Shown piece after piece: positions 22,695 to 34,542 of a DNA stretch of 64,000 nucleotides. This DNA is from Zopfochytrium polystomum (taxonomy: Eukaryota > Chytridiomycota > Chytridiomycetes > Chytridiales > Chytridiaceae). A program made the position numbers and the translations under genes. The notes under the pieces were generated by a model that saw nothing but the letters and a program-made list of their open reading frames with translations, made no database searches and was not told the DNA's origin. The DNA lies in assembly GCA_025765615.1 (NCBI GenBank), contig JAIVFJ010000038.1, forward strand, positions 186,001-250,000, given 5' to 3'. Positions within the stretch are counted from its first letter, which is position 1. Every line of letters starts with the position of its first letter.

Positions 22695-23082
22695 ATGTGC
22701 TTCCCGGTAACAAGCAACGTGTTGGAGATGTATGTTGTAACGCGCAGCAAACTGACCTTTTCTTTTACTCAAAAGGTCAAGTGCGAGAAATGCGGGAAAA
22801 CGACGGTTCGTCATGAATTATTTGTCACCGCAACTGTCTCACCCCCCCTCCCGCCTTTCCGTCGCTTCAAAACCTCCTTTCCCCTTCCGCTGCCACCTCT
22901 TCAATCCTGAATCATAGTGGTCTGGCTGCGGTCGCCACGCGCAAAGTGTCATGAAGGAGATCCCGATCGCCGAACAGTGCACCTGCCCAAGGGTGGATCC
23001 GTCCGCCGCCAAGACACCAACAGATTCCATGGCTTCGGCTGGCAAGCGAAGCTCGTTCTTGGAAGGGCTGTGGTCTCGCTGA
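22695..23082 (+). CDS. mini zinc-binding protein A (MCYA/KCxKC type), 3 exons
   Basis: Exons 22695..22706, 22774 to about 22803, and 22918..23082 give about 68 residues. The protein begins MCFP, then VKCEKCGKTT and WSGCGRHAQSVMKEIP, then CTCPR. Tiny proteins with this Cys-rich order (MCxx..CxxC..WxGCGxH..VM..Cxx) are widespread and uncharacterised in fungi and plants. The two CxxC-like pairs and the histidine probably bind zinc. Compared with paralogue B (24869..25200) it has 28 extra C-terminal residues after CPR. Both introns sit at the same positions as in B, so the pair arose by duplication. The role is unknown. Confidence 0.75.
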
Positions 23083-23763
23083 GGAGGAAGAAAGAAACTC
23101 GAAAGTCTTTATTCAAAATCGTTGCAATACCTCTATTCTTATTCCGTCTCGGCTCTCCGCTCTCACTGACATGAACCAAAATATATATTGGATGAAAGTA
23201 GTTTGTAGTTAAACCATCTTCGCGTTCATTGGCGGCGGCACGTGGAGCCCATCTGCTTCCGCTTTGGCGGATTGGAGCAAGGCAAAGCCAAAGGTCAACA
23301 ACCAGCAGACATTTCGAGAAAAGAAATGAGGCGGGTTGTGGCTTTTGCTCAACCAATTTTTGGAACAGGAAGCAAGCTTTGCGGGCGGACGGTGGGGACA
23401 AAGCAAGCAGTACCGAACGCGCAGTGACGTTTTTTGGTTCCACTTTGGTTGCTTCGGCCACGCGCTTTGCGAACCGAAGACAGCCAGGAATGGAAGCAAA
23501 GGCGGGTTTCTGTTTTTTCGTGGCTGAGATGGGGCTGGCTTACTACGTGGGGTGGCGCCCACGCCGCAGCCTGTGGCAGTTTGGCAGGCATATAAAGGGC
23601 CGACCGCACCGCACTTTTGCCTAACCACCCACACAAGTCGACAAGCGCCTCTTGTACCCCCAAACAAAAATACCACTTCCAAACCCAACCCCCACCCCCC
23701 GAGAAACAAACAAAAAAAAAAAAAAAACATCCCAAAAAACCTCTCCAAACAACCAACCAAACC
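23083..23763. other. intergenic, promoter of cerato-platanin
   Basis: Contains CATATAAAG at about 23588, some 175 nt before the cerato-platanin start. A CA-rich leader (CAAACAAAAA and CCAACC runs) leads into the ATG, typical of a highly expressed fungal gene. No other gene was seen. Confidence 0.5.
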
Positions 23764-24198
23764 ATGCAGTTCACCACCATCCTCGCCACCATCGCCCTCC
23801 TGGCCAGCACCGGCACCGCCTCGCCTCTCTCCCGCCGCGACCAAGTCACTGTCGCCTACAACGACTACTACAACCGCTCCAGCACGCTCCTCCTAACCGC
23901 GGTCGCCTGCTCCAACGGCTCCAACGGCCTGCTCAAAAAGGGCTACACCGACATCCGCTCCCTCCCGGGCTACGCGGCGGCCGCGCCGTACCTTGGCACG
24001 TGGAACTCGCCGAAATGCGGGCAGTGCTACAAGCTGTCGTACAAGGACAAGTTTGTGTACGTGATCGCCGTCGACGTGGCGGACTCGTTCGTGTTGGGAC
24101 AGGACGCGATGGACGTGCTGACGGACGGGCAGGCGTACGAGCTCGGGCGCGTCCCGGCGACCGCTGAGGAGGCTCCGCAGACGTCTTGCAACTTTTAG
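23764..24198 (+). CDS. cerato-platanin family secreted protein
   Basis: Single exon, 144 residues. The signal peptide MQFTTILATIALLASTGTA is followed by a SRRD processing-like site. The mature part opens VTVAYNDYYNRSS and has the family pattern: VACSNGSNGL, KKGYTDIRSLP, WNSPKCGQCYKL and AMDVLTDGQAYELGRV, ending in TSCNF. The four cysteines expected for two disulfides are present. Cerato-platanins are small secreted double-psi beta-barrel proteins that bind chitin oligomers and loosen or coat cell walls; in plant-interacting species some act as elicitors. Here it is only annotated as a surface or secreted protein. Codon use is strongly GC-ended, suggesting high expression. It lies between two mini zinc protein genes. 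Confidence 0.9.
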   Translation: MQFTTILATIALLASTGTASPLSRRDQVTVAYNDYYNRSSTLLLTAVACSNGSNGLLKKGYTDIRSLPGYAAAAPYLGTWNSPKCGQCYKLSYKDKFVYVIAVDVADSFVLGQDAMDVLTDGQAYELGRVPATAEEAPQTSCNF

Positions 24199-24768
24199 GG
24201 CGTTTTAAAGCCTGAAAAGCGTTGGGGGTCTCTGTTTTTTTGTAAGCGCCCCCCTTTCTAACCGGTTCTCTTCAATCGTATCCATTTTCCCCCCCCATTC
24301 CTCATAAGCGAGACCCCCCATTTTCCGTTAGCCTCTTCTCACACGCACTCTCTCCCCCAAAGCAAGGCAACTTGTTTTGTGATTTTTCCTCAGTACTATT
24401 CTCGTCCGAAACAAAATCTTTTCTTTGATGAATAAAATCGCCAATGTCTCCCCCCTCAATCGATTAGTCTTCATTTGTAACTCGTCTGGAAGATTCTGTT
24501 TCGTAAAGCCAACATAAAAAATAAAATTAAAAAAGCTGACGAATGGCCGGCGACGGCGCGGTTTGTTTCTCTGCGAGGACTGTCCCATTTTTCAGTCTCG
24601 ACCGGACAACATCTGAGTTTCGTGCGGAGGAGCGTCTATCGAGGCCTCGCAATGCGTGCGGAGCCATCTTCTGCGTTTCTCCCGCACAAAACAGCGCCAC
24701 CAGGGCCGAAAGGGAAGAAGGAACACTTGATGGGTTCCGCACTGCGAAACTGCGCGCTTAACCCCGTT

Positions 24769-24779
24769 TATATAAATAG
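24769..24779 (+). promoter_or_regulatory. TATA box of mini zinc protein B
   Basis: TTTATATAAAT lies about 95 nt before the ATG at 24869, with the usual spacing for a fungal TATA promoter with a short leader. Confidence 0.5.
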
Positions 24780-24868
24780 CAATCACCCAACACGGGACGG
24801 CAGGTGCATCGCCGTACTCCAAAACACGACAGACGGACAGAGCAAGCCATACTCCAGCCGACACCATC

Positions 24869-25200
24869 ATGTGTTACGCGGTGAGAGCAACCCCAACTGT
24901 TTGGTGTACAGGGCGAGTTCTGACCGTCCTTCCCCTCACCCCATCGGCCCCTTTCCCCTATTCCCTCAACCCTCACTTCCGCAATAATATTTTGCCAGGC
25001 GAAGTGCGAAAAGTGCGGCAAAACCACGGTCCGTGAGGAGTCCTCCATATATAGCATTTTCCCTTCTCCCATACTTTCTGCCTTTCACATACCTAACGGA
25101 AGGGGATACCCGGGAAACGCAGTGGTCGGGATGCGGGCGCCACGCCGAGACCGTCATGAAGGACGCTGCGCCGGCAGACAGGTGCAGTTGCCCGCGGTAG
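24869..25200 (+). CDS. mini zinc-binding protein B (MCYA/KCxKC type), 3 exons
   Basis: Exons 24869..24880, 24999..25028 and 25123..25200 join in phase to 39 residues. The protein is MCYA, then AKCEKCGKTT, then WSGCGRHAETVMKDA, and ends in DRCSCPR. It is the typical length of this family of tiny cysteine-rich proteins. It is a paralogue of the gene at 22695..23082 with identical intron positions and phases (both phase 0, after residues 4 and 14). Six cysteines and a histidine suggest one zinc site. No function is established in my knowledge. Confidence 0.8.
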
Positions 25201-25820
25201 CGGCAAGATGAATCCCTTGGATGGTACCCAGAAATCCAAAATCCGTGCTTGTCAAACTGCGCGGGGGGGCCAGCAAACTAAATACACTGAATTCTACCTC
25301 GGGTCTCCTCTTTGTGTCAAGTTGTTCGCGCTTCCTTGTTGTGCGAGGAGGGAAGTATAAAAGTTGAAGTACAAAAAAGGAGAGAGATCTATTTTGAAGA
25401 GAACAGATGGGCCGGACGCAGGCTACGCCACAATAAAAAAAGGAACAAGTCAAGTAAGGCGTAAGAGGAAAAAGTACCAGAAAAGCAAAAGGCGCTGATG
25501 GCCAAACCCATGTCCGTTCGGCGAAGTTGCTACTTGATCGATGGCGCAAGCACGAGGTCACGTTAGCCGTCGGAAATGACGGACAGTCCCTGGCAAGCAG
25601 AGTCCTGGGAGGGACTCGCACCGATGCCCTGAAGTAACCCAAATGCTACACACTTCGTATTGACCAAGAGAAAGCCATATGCCCATAATATACGTCAAGC
25701 CAACAGAACAATCGACGCGGACCAAAAAACAAAGGAAACTTCCACCTCCCACCCGGTAATAGATGGGGCCATCTCAATAGTGAAGCGGGAAAAGAGAGAC
25801 GAATATTTTCCACATCCACG
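25201..25820. other. intergenic, convergent 3' regions
   Basis: Lies between mini zinc protein B (+) and the glycosyltransferase (-). No coding signal was found. Confidence 0.5.
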
Positions 25821-27541
25821 TCAAACCAGGTCGTCATCGAGAAACTTGCGGAGCAGCCTCGTGAACGAAGTGTTGGTTGTGCGGATGGTGGTCGGGCTCA
25901 AGTCTTTGAGGTATGCCCGCGCGACATGGTTCCACGCGTGGTACGCGTACTGATAGCCATTGTCGAATATGTACTCGTCTTCTTCGTGAATGAACTGTTT
26001 CCACACAAAATTGGAGGAAAGTCAGTCTAAGAACGTGGTACTGCCCAGGCTGAGCTCCAAGTTGACCCCCACCTTGATATGATTACTTTCGTAGGTCGGA
26101 TAAAACATATGGGTCCGCGGAAGCGCGCAAATCTCCTTGGGCATTTTCTTTGCCAGCTTGATTGGCATGCTGACTGAGTGGTCGTTCCAGCTCGAGTCGT
26201 CAAAGGTGCGGTATGATTCGTACCACGCGCGGATAAAGGTTGAATTGGGGGCAGATATCATAATGGCATTGCACAATCCGTAGTCGACTTCCTTGCCCAT
26301 CACCATGGGGTGGTGGAGCAGCGGATCAAATGAGCGATAGGCGAAGACGTCCGAGTCAAGGTAGATGCCGCCTAAATACCGTGTCGGATCAGATGATATT
26401 CGAAAGCGAACCACAGCACCGCGGACGCCAACCCACGGAAGCCTCACCATATTTCATCATGACCTGCATCCGAACAACATCGGCCTTGTGCGCTACGTCG
26501 TTCACAGGATTTCCAAAAATCTGATCTGGCACCTTTTCGATCTCGACGAGCTCAACAAGCCTCTTCACGCGATCCCAGTACGGGCCATACGGCTCGTACT
26601 TGTAGTGAAGCATGATTTTGTCCGGTTTGATGGCGTCGTGCGCCATTTTGATCGCCATGTAATTGAAAAACTGGAAGGGGAATCCGCCGAAATCGGGCTT
26701 CATTCCGAACACGAAATGAACGATTTTTGGAACCTGGAACCGATTACGGTCGATGATGTCTGCTGTGCAGGTATCGCGTAGGGATTCCTGGGTGAAGTCT
26801 TTCGGGTTTTTTTTTGAGGGCAAGTTGGTTAGGCTGAGGCCCTCCAAGAAATCTCCAACCAGAAAATGCTCACCCAGATGCTCCTGTTACATGAAATCCC
26901 ACAGCGAAAGATCGAGGCCTCGAACGATCAGATCGAGATCCAGTTGTCATCAAAAAGCAGTCTCTCACCATCTCGTACTTGATGTAGAGATCGTCGTCGC
27001 CCTCGCACTCGTTGCCTCCCAGATTCCTGTGCTCGATCGGTACGTTGGTAATGTTGTCGTCCTTGTTGTAGATCTTGGCCTTGGGCGGGACGCACATCCC
27101 ACGCAGAAGCTCCATTTCCGTTCCCTTGTTCCTCCAGTACGAGTGGGGGCTGCACACCCGATCCTGCGGGGAGAGGCTCTTTGGGAATTCCCGACGGCAC
27201 TGCAGCGGCTGCCGCCGCTCGGCCAGCGTCGTCCGCTGCAGGAGGGGTGGCTTTGGCTTTGGCGGTGGGAAGAGCGGCCGCGGCGGGGCCTTTGCGCGCG
27301 AGGTTTGGTTGGCGAATTTGAAGAGGAGCACGACGATGGAGAGGAGGCAGAGGGCGGGGAGGGCGGAGGCGAGGAGGGAGCGGAGGTGGCGGAAGGAGAG
27401 GGAGCGGGATTTTCGGGACGCGGAGGCGACGAGGGAGGCGACGATCGCGCGGAGCCTGCCGAGGCCCATGGAGCCGCCGCCGCCGCTCCCTCCGCCTCCG
27501 CTGGGGCCGCCGGTGATCGCGGGGGCCGGTAGTGACGGCAT
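25821..27541 (-). CDS. GT32-type glycosyltransferase (DXD), type II membrane protein
   Basis: Golgi-type sugar transferase. Exons on the minus strand are 26969..27541, 26448..26883, 26073..26371 and 25821..25994, joining in phase to 493 residues if the ATG at 27541 is used. Frames extend upstream to 27751, so the start is uncertain. A single membrane helix (ALPALCLLSIVVLLF) follows a Gly/Ala-rich cytosolic end, then a basic stem. The catalytic part has VPKIVHFVFGMKPDFGG, HKADVVRMQVMM, the DXD motif in GIYLDSDV across an intron, then SFDPLL, GLCNAIM and WNDHSVSMP. The tail reads YAYHAWNHVARAYLKDL. This is the family containing OCH1 and other retaining transferases that use UDP or GDP sugars. 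The exact substrate is unknown. Confidence 0.85.
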
Positions 27542-27880
27542 CTTGGGGGGTCGCGTGATCAAGACGTCAGCGCGATCGTCCGTGTCCTCGTCGTCCTCGT
27601 TGTCGACTTCGTCGTCGTCGTCGTCGGTCGTCGTGCTCGTCGTGCGTTCGTCGAAGCAGTCAACACAAAAGGGAATAGGGACAGACAGAAGACGACGGAG
27701 CGAGAGAAACGAAGAAACGAACGGCGTTCGACGGTCACGTGTTCCGCGCACTGTTTTGGTATCTGTCTTCGTTGTGGACGGATTGGGGCAGAGACTGACC
27801 GCCCCGACCGTAACGGCATTATTTTATTATTATTATTACTTGGGGATGCCTGTTGACTTATAAGCAATCCTTCCCAAAAA
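27542..27880. other. upstream region of the glycosyltransferase
   Basis: Open in frame on the minus strand to 27751 with an Asp/Glu/Thr-rich stretch, which may be an N-terminal extension of the glycosyltransferase or a leader. ATT repeats occur at 27820-27840. Confidence 0.4.
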
Positions 27881-29404
27881 AAAAAAGTAGAAAAAAAGAA
27901 GATACTGAAGAGTGTGGCAGTCCACAATGAATGCAGTGGCAAGCCATGTAGAGGGATAGGGGAAAATTGTTTTCGAGTCAGGGGGCAGGAACCCCCTGAG
28001 CCCTTGTGGGGGGACTGATGCCCCTCAACCCCCCCACTCAAAAGAGAGAGGTCATGGCCGATTTGATAACTTGTCCGCCAACAGCCCAATAGCCAGAGTC
28101 AGAGACATAGAGGATGACAGACAACCCGTTGACTTCCACTCAGATAGACAGACAGCTTGTTCCTTTTTGAATTTCACTGCCACTTTCAGAGAGTGACAAA
28201 TCATTGAATGATAGAAACAACAGCCCAGTTGACTTTGCAAAATCATAAGCAGAAATAGTATTTTAGTTGGGTGGGGGGCGGGGTTCAGCCACATCACGCT
28301 TCTCGGTATAGGGGCTCCTGCCCCCTGAGCCCCCCAGTGGGGGCTGCTTCCCCACTTCAACCCCCCCAGCTTGAAAGAGACAGAGATAGAGTGAGAGATT
28401 GCAGACAATTTTATTCCTTTTCCATCAACGGCCAACATACAGAGCCAGAGACAGAGAGCAAGACAGACAACCCGTTGACTTCCACTCAGATAAACAGACA
28501 GCCCGTTGACTTCCTTTTGAATTTTGCCACTCCGCAAAGCCTTGTTTTCTTTAGTGTGTTGATTTTGCCACTCCATTTTGATTGGGGACTAAAGAAAAAA
28601 CTTTAAACCCACACTGTTCCTACTCCACCATTGCAATTAGAAAACAGTTTTACATAGTGGAGAGAGAGAGAGTCAGAGAGATGGAGAGAGAGTCTGGGTT
28701 GTTTTTTTTTTTTTTTTGAGTCAGTGGGCTCCTGCCCCCTGAGCCCCCCCTCAACTCCTACTTGAAAAAGACAGAGAGAGTGAGAGATTGCAGACAATGT
28801 TATTCCTTTCCACCTACAGCCAACATTCAGAGCCAGAAACAGAGAGTGAAACAGACAACCTTGTGAGACTGTGCTCTCTAAATCCTCACCCTGTAGTGTG
28901 CAGAGGTGTCTGTTGAATTAAATCAGAACTGTTTTCCACTTAACAGAACCAGACACAACTTGTCTCACTCCAAGGAGAAGTTCCAACTCAATCCAAGGAG
29001 GGGGCACACAGGGGTGGGAGACAGTGGGACTCTTCTTACTTCATCCTACTAGGACACAGACATCTGCTTCACCAAGCCAGAGGAATTCCCTTTCTTAGAA
29101 GCAAGGAAGGTTAACACCCACTCTCTCACCCAAATGTGGCACCATGACATCACAGGCATTAATCTGAGAGAAAGAGGGTCTGAACCCAGTGAAGACCAGG
29201 CCCACCAGAGGCCACAGGAGCCAACAACCAGGGAGGAGGGGGCATACCAGTACCTGACCAGCCAGCTCATTCATATCACCTTGTGAGACCTGGATTTGAC
29301 TAGATGTATTGACAGGAACCTAGAGGCACCACCACAGATTTACCCTCCATCCTTCCATCACAAAGTTACTCCTACCCAGTCCAACCTAAGCAGCATGCAG
29401 AATA

Positions 29405-29480
29405 GTGAGGTGCACTGGGGCTTGAACCCAGCACGCTGCCATGATGACCAAGAGGACTTCAACCTCCTGTCACACACCAA
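29405..29480 (-). repeat. tRNA-like SINE head
   Basis: On the minus strand CTGGGTTCAAGCCCCAG forms a perfect 5-bp T arm with a canonical B-box-like core. No full cloverleaf or acceptor stem closes around it, so it looks like a tRNA-derived SINE fragment rather than a working tRNA. Confidence 0.4.
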
Positions 29481-30125
29481 AAAAGTCATACCACACTGGG
29501 TTCCAACTTGGCTTGAGCCTTCCATATCTGCCCTGCCGTGCACACCGCCACCTCCACTTTGGCGCCACCGCTTCAGCGCAATCCGCAACCACGACCCATC
29601 TGCCCACCCTTGCCCTACCACACTGGGTCCCAACTTAGCTTGGCCCTTCCAGCCATCGCACCACTGCCCTGCGCCACTGACCTGCACCTCTGCCCTGCGC
29701 CGCCGCCTCCGCTTTGGCGTGATCTGCAACTGCAACCTGTCTGCCCACCCTTGGACTTGCTGACACTTGTCCCTTGATCGCTTGAAAGTTGGTGATTGTC
29801 TCACTCTCACATCGCTCAATCATCCATTGCTCAATCAGTGCTGCCCCAGTCTTCAGTCTCGTCCAAGCTTTTTTTTTTTGTTGAAGACCGCTGCAAGCGC
29901 GCCTCTGTTGTTGCGACGCCCCCGCGCAATACACACTGATTCTGATGACAAGAAACTGCTGTCTGCCTGCCATCCACCACTCTCCTCCCCACAGCCTGCC
30001 TCACCTGTAGTATATTGGCGCATTCACTGTCGCACTTCAATTGGCAATCTAATCTCAGTGCCTGCCCCTTTGTGCAAACCCATTTGTGACGCTCAATTAG
30101 CGTTGGTGGCTAAGTTGAACTTTCC

Positions 30126-31738
30126 ATGGCACCTTTCCTTGCAGAAGCTGAAAGGGAGGCAGGTGTGCCAAATTATGGGGATAATGGGCATGATGATATT
30201 TGGTGGAACTCTCCAGCAATCTTGAGTCAGTCACAGAAAGTATCCTTATATGGCTTCTTTCTTCATTGGGAAAAACAATCATGCAAGTGGAATCGGCGCC
30301 CACCTGCACATCCCACAATAATGTCCTTCCTAGAGAAAGACCTACTACTCCAATTTGGATCTTTGACGAGGAAGGGATTATGAAGTCCAAAGCCATGAGA
30401 TATCCAATGAGCGACGAAAACCCGGCAGAATTACAAATGAACATCCAGAGGAATGGAGAGGATTCTCCATAAAGAAGCCCATTTTGAAGCCACTTCTCAA
30501 TTCTGCAGGCTTAGACTCTTTATTAAAAGAAGTTCATAGTGAAACAAATGAATTTGCTCGAAGAGTCCTTGCAAAAGTCGCACTTTCTGAGCAGTTTAAG
30601 CATTCCCTTTCCATGGGTCGCTATCTCTCAAAGACTGGTAGTAGGAGTGATTCATCACATTATTCCGGAATACTAGAGACTTTGTTGATAACACCATATT
30701 TCAAAGAGCTTTCTGGTGACACCAAACTGGCAAATGAGCTTCACTGTCATGCTGTCTTCGGTGCTGTTACTGATGCAAGGCAAGCCCTTTAAGCTGCAGT
30801 ATCTAAAAGTTGTCAGTGTGAGAGCAATGTGAAAGAATCTTCTCTAAACTGTCCAAAGTTGTTGCTATCAGTGGAGAATCAGCGGAAATGGCAAGACAAA
30901 AAATTGCTATTCACTGGCAGGCAGCTGCTGTAAGTCAAAGATATCACTATGAGAAAGAAAGGCAGGAAGCATTCAAGGGAATAGTTGAGGAATTGGATGG
31001 GACAGGTGTTCAGTGGGAATCTCTGCATTCCAACCTCTGCTGGGTGTGGCATCTTGTGGACTACAAGCTACTCTACAGAAGACTGAGATCCAAAGATTTC
31101 TTCACCAGAGTCAATGCATTGTTAGTGAAAGAGCTGAAGGTGGACTTCTAGGATCTTGCAGCAACAAAGATGAGGTGAAACATTTCCCTGGATGAGACCT
31201 TCGAGAAGACTTTCATATACCTGTGAAGAATCAATTTGATCCAAGTAGATATCATCTTCTGGCATTCTTCGAGGATATGCCACATTTAATTTGCAAACGT
31301 CTTGTGCGGAGATTTTTGGATGGAGGTGGCTTTGCAGGCCTGAATCCACAGGCTTGGAGAGAAGTAACCAAAGCAGACAGTTCAGTACTTCCTGAGTCAT
31401 GGTGGAAGTGTGATGCAATGGATGTTGAGCAAGGGACCTTGTTCTGGAGCCCAGCTGTTCTTGCTATACTCCAGTCCCTTGGATATGAGCAGGAGGCTGA
31501 CTTTGCCTCTATGGTTGGAAAATTTTATGAAGCTTTTGACAAACAAGGACTTTCAAACCATCAGCGAATGTCTGCCTGTCAATCAGTTCTTCAGCCTTTT
31601 CGCAGGTCTATTGGAGAAGAACTAGCCCAGGTGCATTTAGCCACGAAATCACACTTTAACGGGCTGAACAGCGAAGTTGTTTGGGGTGTCATCATGAATG
31701 CAACTGATCTGATTGCCCAGATAACATACCTGGTGTAA
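30126..31738 (+). pseudogene. disrupted ORF cluster in the repeat island
   Basis: Consecutive open frames (30484..30792, 30888..31151, 31223..31738) lie on one strand in different frames, separated by stops. Their proteins look globular (SGILETLLITPYF, HSNLCWVWHLVDYKLL, FWSPAVLAILQSLGYE) and use A/T-ending codons unlike the GC-rich neighbours. This suggests a single former gene with frameshifts, either a transposable-element ORF or a transferred gene. I do not recognise the family. Introns could account for some breaks but I did not find consistent splice joins. Confidence 0.4.
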
Positions 31739-32595
31739 ACAATCTACTCTGAGTGAGCGAGTGGAAGGAGTGAATGAACTGGAGATGTGTGTTTGTGGGT
31801 GGTCCTTCTCCCCAACTTGGAGAGAAAGAGAAAAAACTCTGTTATTAATTATTGATACGTGATGATGATATACACGCTGTAATAGTTGCTAGGCAAGCGT
31901 GACTGGCACAGGGTAAAAACCTCTCCTATATTATCTGCTTGAGCATAGGAGGAGAAAACTGTTGACACCAGGTTTCTGTTCCACTTAATACTCAGAGTAT
32001 TTGTCATCAGCGCAAGCCAGCGCCCAGGTCTGCATTGGCAGTGGCTTGCTCTCCCATGGGCATCGTGAGAACAATAACTGAGGGTCACAATAGGTTCGGG
32101 TGTGAGACTGTGCTCTCTAACTCCTCACGTAGGGCTATAGGTGGAAAACCCTGACTGAGATCTCAGTGTAGTCTCACAGGCGCATGACAGTCACAATAGG
32201 TTCAAGTCGGTCTTGTGCCTCATGCTGCTAACCAGTCAGTTCCACCTAACACCTGGAAAACATTGCACGCAACAAATTGTATCTTCAGCAGGCTCTCTCT
32301 GGAGGAAGACCTCCCTGTCCAGTTCTCAATACTCATGCCTTGAGTTCAAATCCTGTTGAGTAGAGATTTCGAATTATTTGAGAGAAAAATTGCAGTGGTG
32401 GCCTTGAAAGGTAAAACAAAACGACAGGAAAGTGTTACAATTGAGCTGATCAAAATGGTACAGAAATGATCTGTCAACTGCCACTGAAATGATGAGCTCA
32501 GTCTGATCTTCTCTTGTTGTTGAAAAATTCATAAATACCTCAGATTCCAAGCGTGGCTTCTCACTCACAAAATCAGAAAATGGCTCAACTTACAT

Positions 32596-34055
32596 TCACT
32601 CCAGATGAAAGTAACAGATTTTGAATAAACAAGGAATTGTCTGGTGGAACAAATTTCTTATTCCACTCGCCAGAGGGTCGTGCCGGGATGGAGATACGAG
32701 GTGCTGTGGGAGTACCCCAGGCATGGAAAGGTGTAACCGCCTCTGCCTTTTGTCGGCGCCCTTTGTACCTGTCGCCGGAGCGGATGTTTTCTCCGACGGT
32801 ACCGGCGAACGCGCGGGCCTCAATTTTGTACCTTGTCCCTTCGCTGGACCTCCACCAGTCCGGCCTTTGGTGGCGCCCTTTGCACCCGCCTTCCCTCCTC
32901 CAATGACACCGGCCCCAATGCTCCTCGTAGCTGCTTTACCGTATGCTGCGGGTTTCAGGCCGCTTTTGGCAGTCGTCGGCGTCCCCTTCTTTGCATTGAC
33001 CTTGGCCGCGGTCATCCCGGCTCCCTTTGAAGCACTCTTTGTCCCGGATCGGTTCAGCTTGGAGGCGCCTTGCCGGCGGAATAGCCGCCCTGGCCGGAAC
33101 GCAAAGCCGTGGGAGTTGCACTCGGCGCGAGCTCGTTCGAGTCTTGACTGCTCGCTTTGCGTGCTTTGGATTGCGAGTCCAATAGGAAGAAAGGAGAAGA
33201 GCGGAGAGGGTGGGAAAGAGGGAAGGTTGGAATACCAGACCGCGTTAGCGCAAGTAGAGGAAATACTTCTAATACGTGCCATTTCCCAATCAACGAGTTC
33301 GAACTTAGGCGCGCACTGCAACATTTTCTTAATAAACAGCCTCCTCAATAATTTTTAGAAGACGAGGCTTGCATATACCGAGACGGTTGTTTTCGTAGTG
33401 TCGACTCGGACATTCGCGTTTGAAATATCGCCATGGGTATCCAGTCTTCTGCTGTTCGTCCAGCTGCTTGTTAATCTCGGCACTGTTGGGCGTCCAGCCC
33501 GGTTGTTCTTCCTGTCGTTTCAGGTATCTGGGCAGACTCTGTGTTCCGACTTTGTGCTGAACCATCGATTTGTCGTCGTGAGAAACGTATTGCCCGGCTG
33601 TAACAAAACGAATGGGGTGTGGGACGGAAAATGATGGGCAATCTCCGAGCAAAGGAGCAATAGTCACCTGCTTTTGTTGCGTCAATCTCGTTCTCCCGCC
33701 ATTTTTCACCAAAGTGCAGCTCCTTGTAAACGGCAGCATTTCCACGGCCATCTATAGCATGGTACGCAGCTCCGGAACCCCTGTCCCGAAACAAGAAAAA
33801 CGACGCCGGCATGGAAGAACGGAAGTAAACTCTCAATTAATACTCACAGTGAGTGTTGTTCCTCCAACGACTTTGGTCTTTCCATCAGGCAAATCAAAGT
33901 TTTCCGGTGCAGAGGACGAGCTGCCTCCCGCGCCTGTGTTGAGCGTAAGCTTTGAGTGCCGAAGAGGGCGAGAAGAGCGTAGTCAAAATGACTGAGACGA
34001 CTATCACGGCGATGATGGTGACGATTCTGAGCGAACCGAGGGGCGAGGAGGTCGT
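32596..34055 (-). pseudogene. kinase-like paralogue 2, disrupted
   Basis: Tandem copy of the gene at 34543..36165, same strand and same exon plan. Kept segments include a signal-anchor (SLRIVTIIAVIVVSVILT), a glycine-rich loop region GSGAAYHAIDGRG, AAVYKEL with the putative ATP-site lysine, QYVSHDDKSMVQHKVGTQ and FELVDWEMAR as DFG-equivalent. The Lys/Ala/Gly-rich tail is also kept. Lesions compared with copy 1: the start codon is ACG (34053..34055), a 1-nt insertion shifts frame near 33950, and a 2-nt loss near 33435 puts the HGDIS catalytic-loop segment out of frame. It is probably a pseudogene, or else there are assembly errors at several sites. Confidence 0.55.
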
Positions 34056-34542
34056 TTTCTTTGGCTTTCGAGCCGCGGCTGAGCACCCGCGTCGAGTGCA
34101 ATGAGGCCGTCATGGAGGCGGTCAGCGTGTCCTCCGTAGTGGACGGGGTGGTGTTTGCGCCCACGGCAGTGCTTCCTCCTCGAACGGACACCGACGTCGG
34201 TTTTTTGTGGTCTTCGCCCCGTTTCCGCCTGGGCTGTCCTACTTTTTTTTTATTTTTTGTTAATTGGGCTGTATACAGTGCAGTACGTGCCCCCGTTCTT
34301 TCATTGCAAGAATTCCCCCGCACTCTTTCCTCCCTTCTCTCTTACGTCCTCTTTCTACTCCGCCCTGTTCCAAGCTTCATAAACATACTGTATTGTTTTG
34401 CACCTGTGCGCTCAGCCTTGTCCCTCACCCGTCTTTTGCCACCCCCAAGCGATACTGTGATGCTTAGAAACAGTGGAAGGAAAAAACGACACAGGTAAAT
34501 GGTCTCACTCGCTCGATTAACAAAAAAAAGGGGGCATATGCA

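Larger units (their letters stand above)
27880..32600. mobile_element. repeat island, decayed transposable-element material
   Basis: About 4.7 kb with visibly lower GC and no intact gene. Signs of repeats: a motif of the type CCCCCTGAGCCCC followed by AAAGAGAGAG-like sequence recurs at about 27985, 28320 and 28735. The 19-mer TGTGAGACTGTGCTCTCTA occurs at 28862 and again at 32101. CACAATAGGTTC occurs twice near 32082 and 32190. A tRNA-like T arm is seen near 29420, and disrupted open frames lie at 30.1-31.7 kb. No reverse transcriptase, transposase or integrase motif could be recognised, so the class of element is open. Confidence 0.55.

Noticed and set aside
29405..29480. Functional tRNA gene
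   Set aside because: The T arm is good, but no acceptor stem, anticodon arm or D arm of correct size closes around it.
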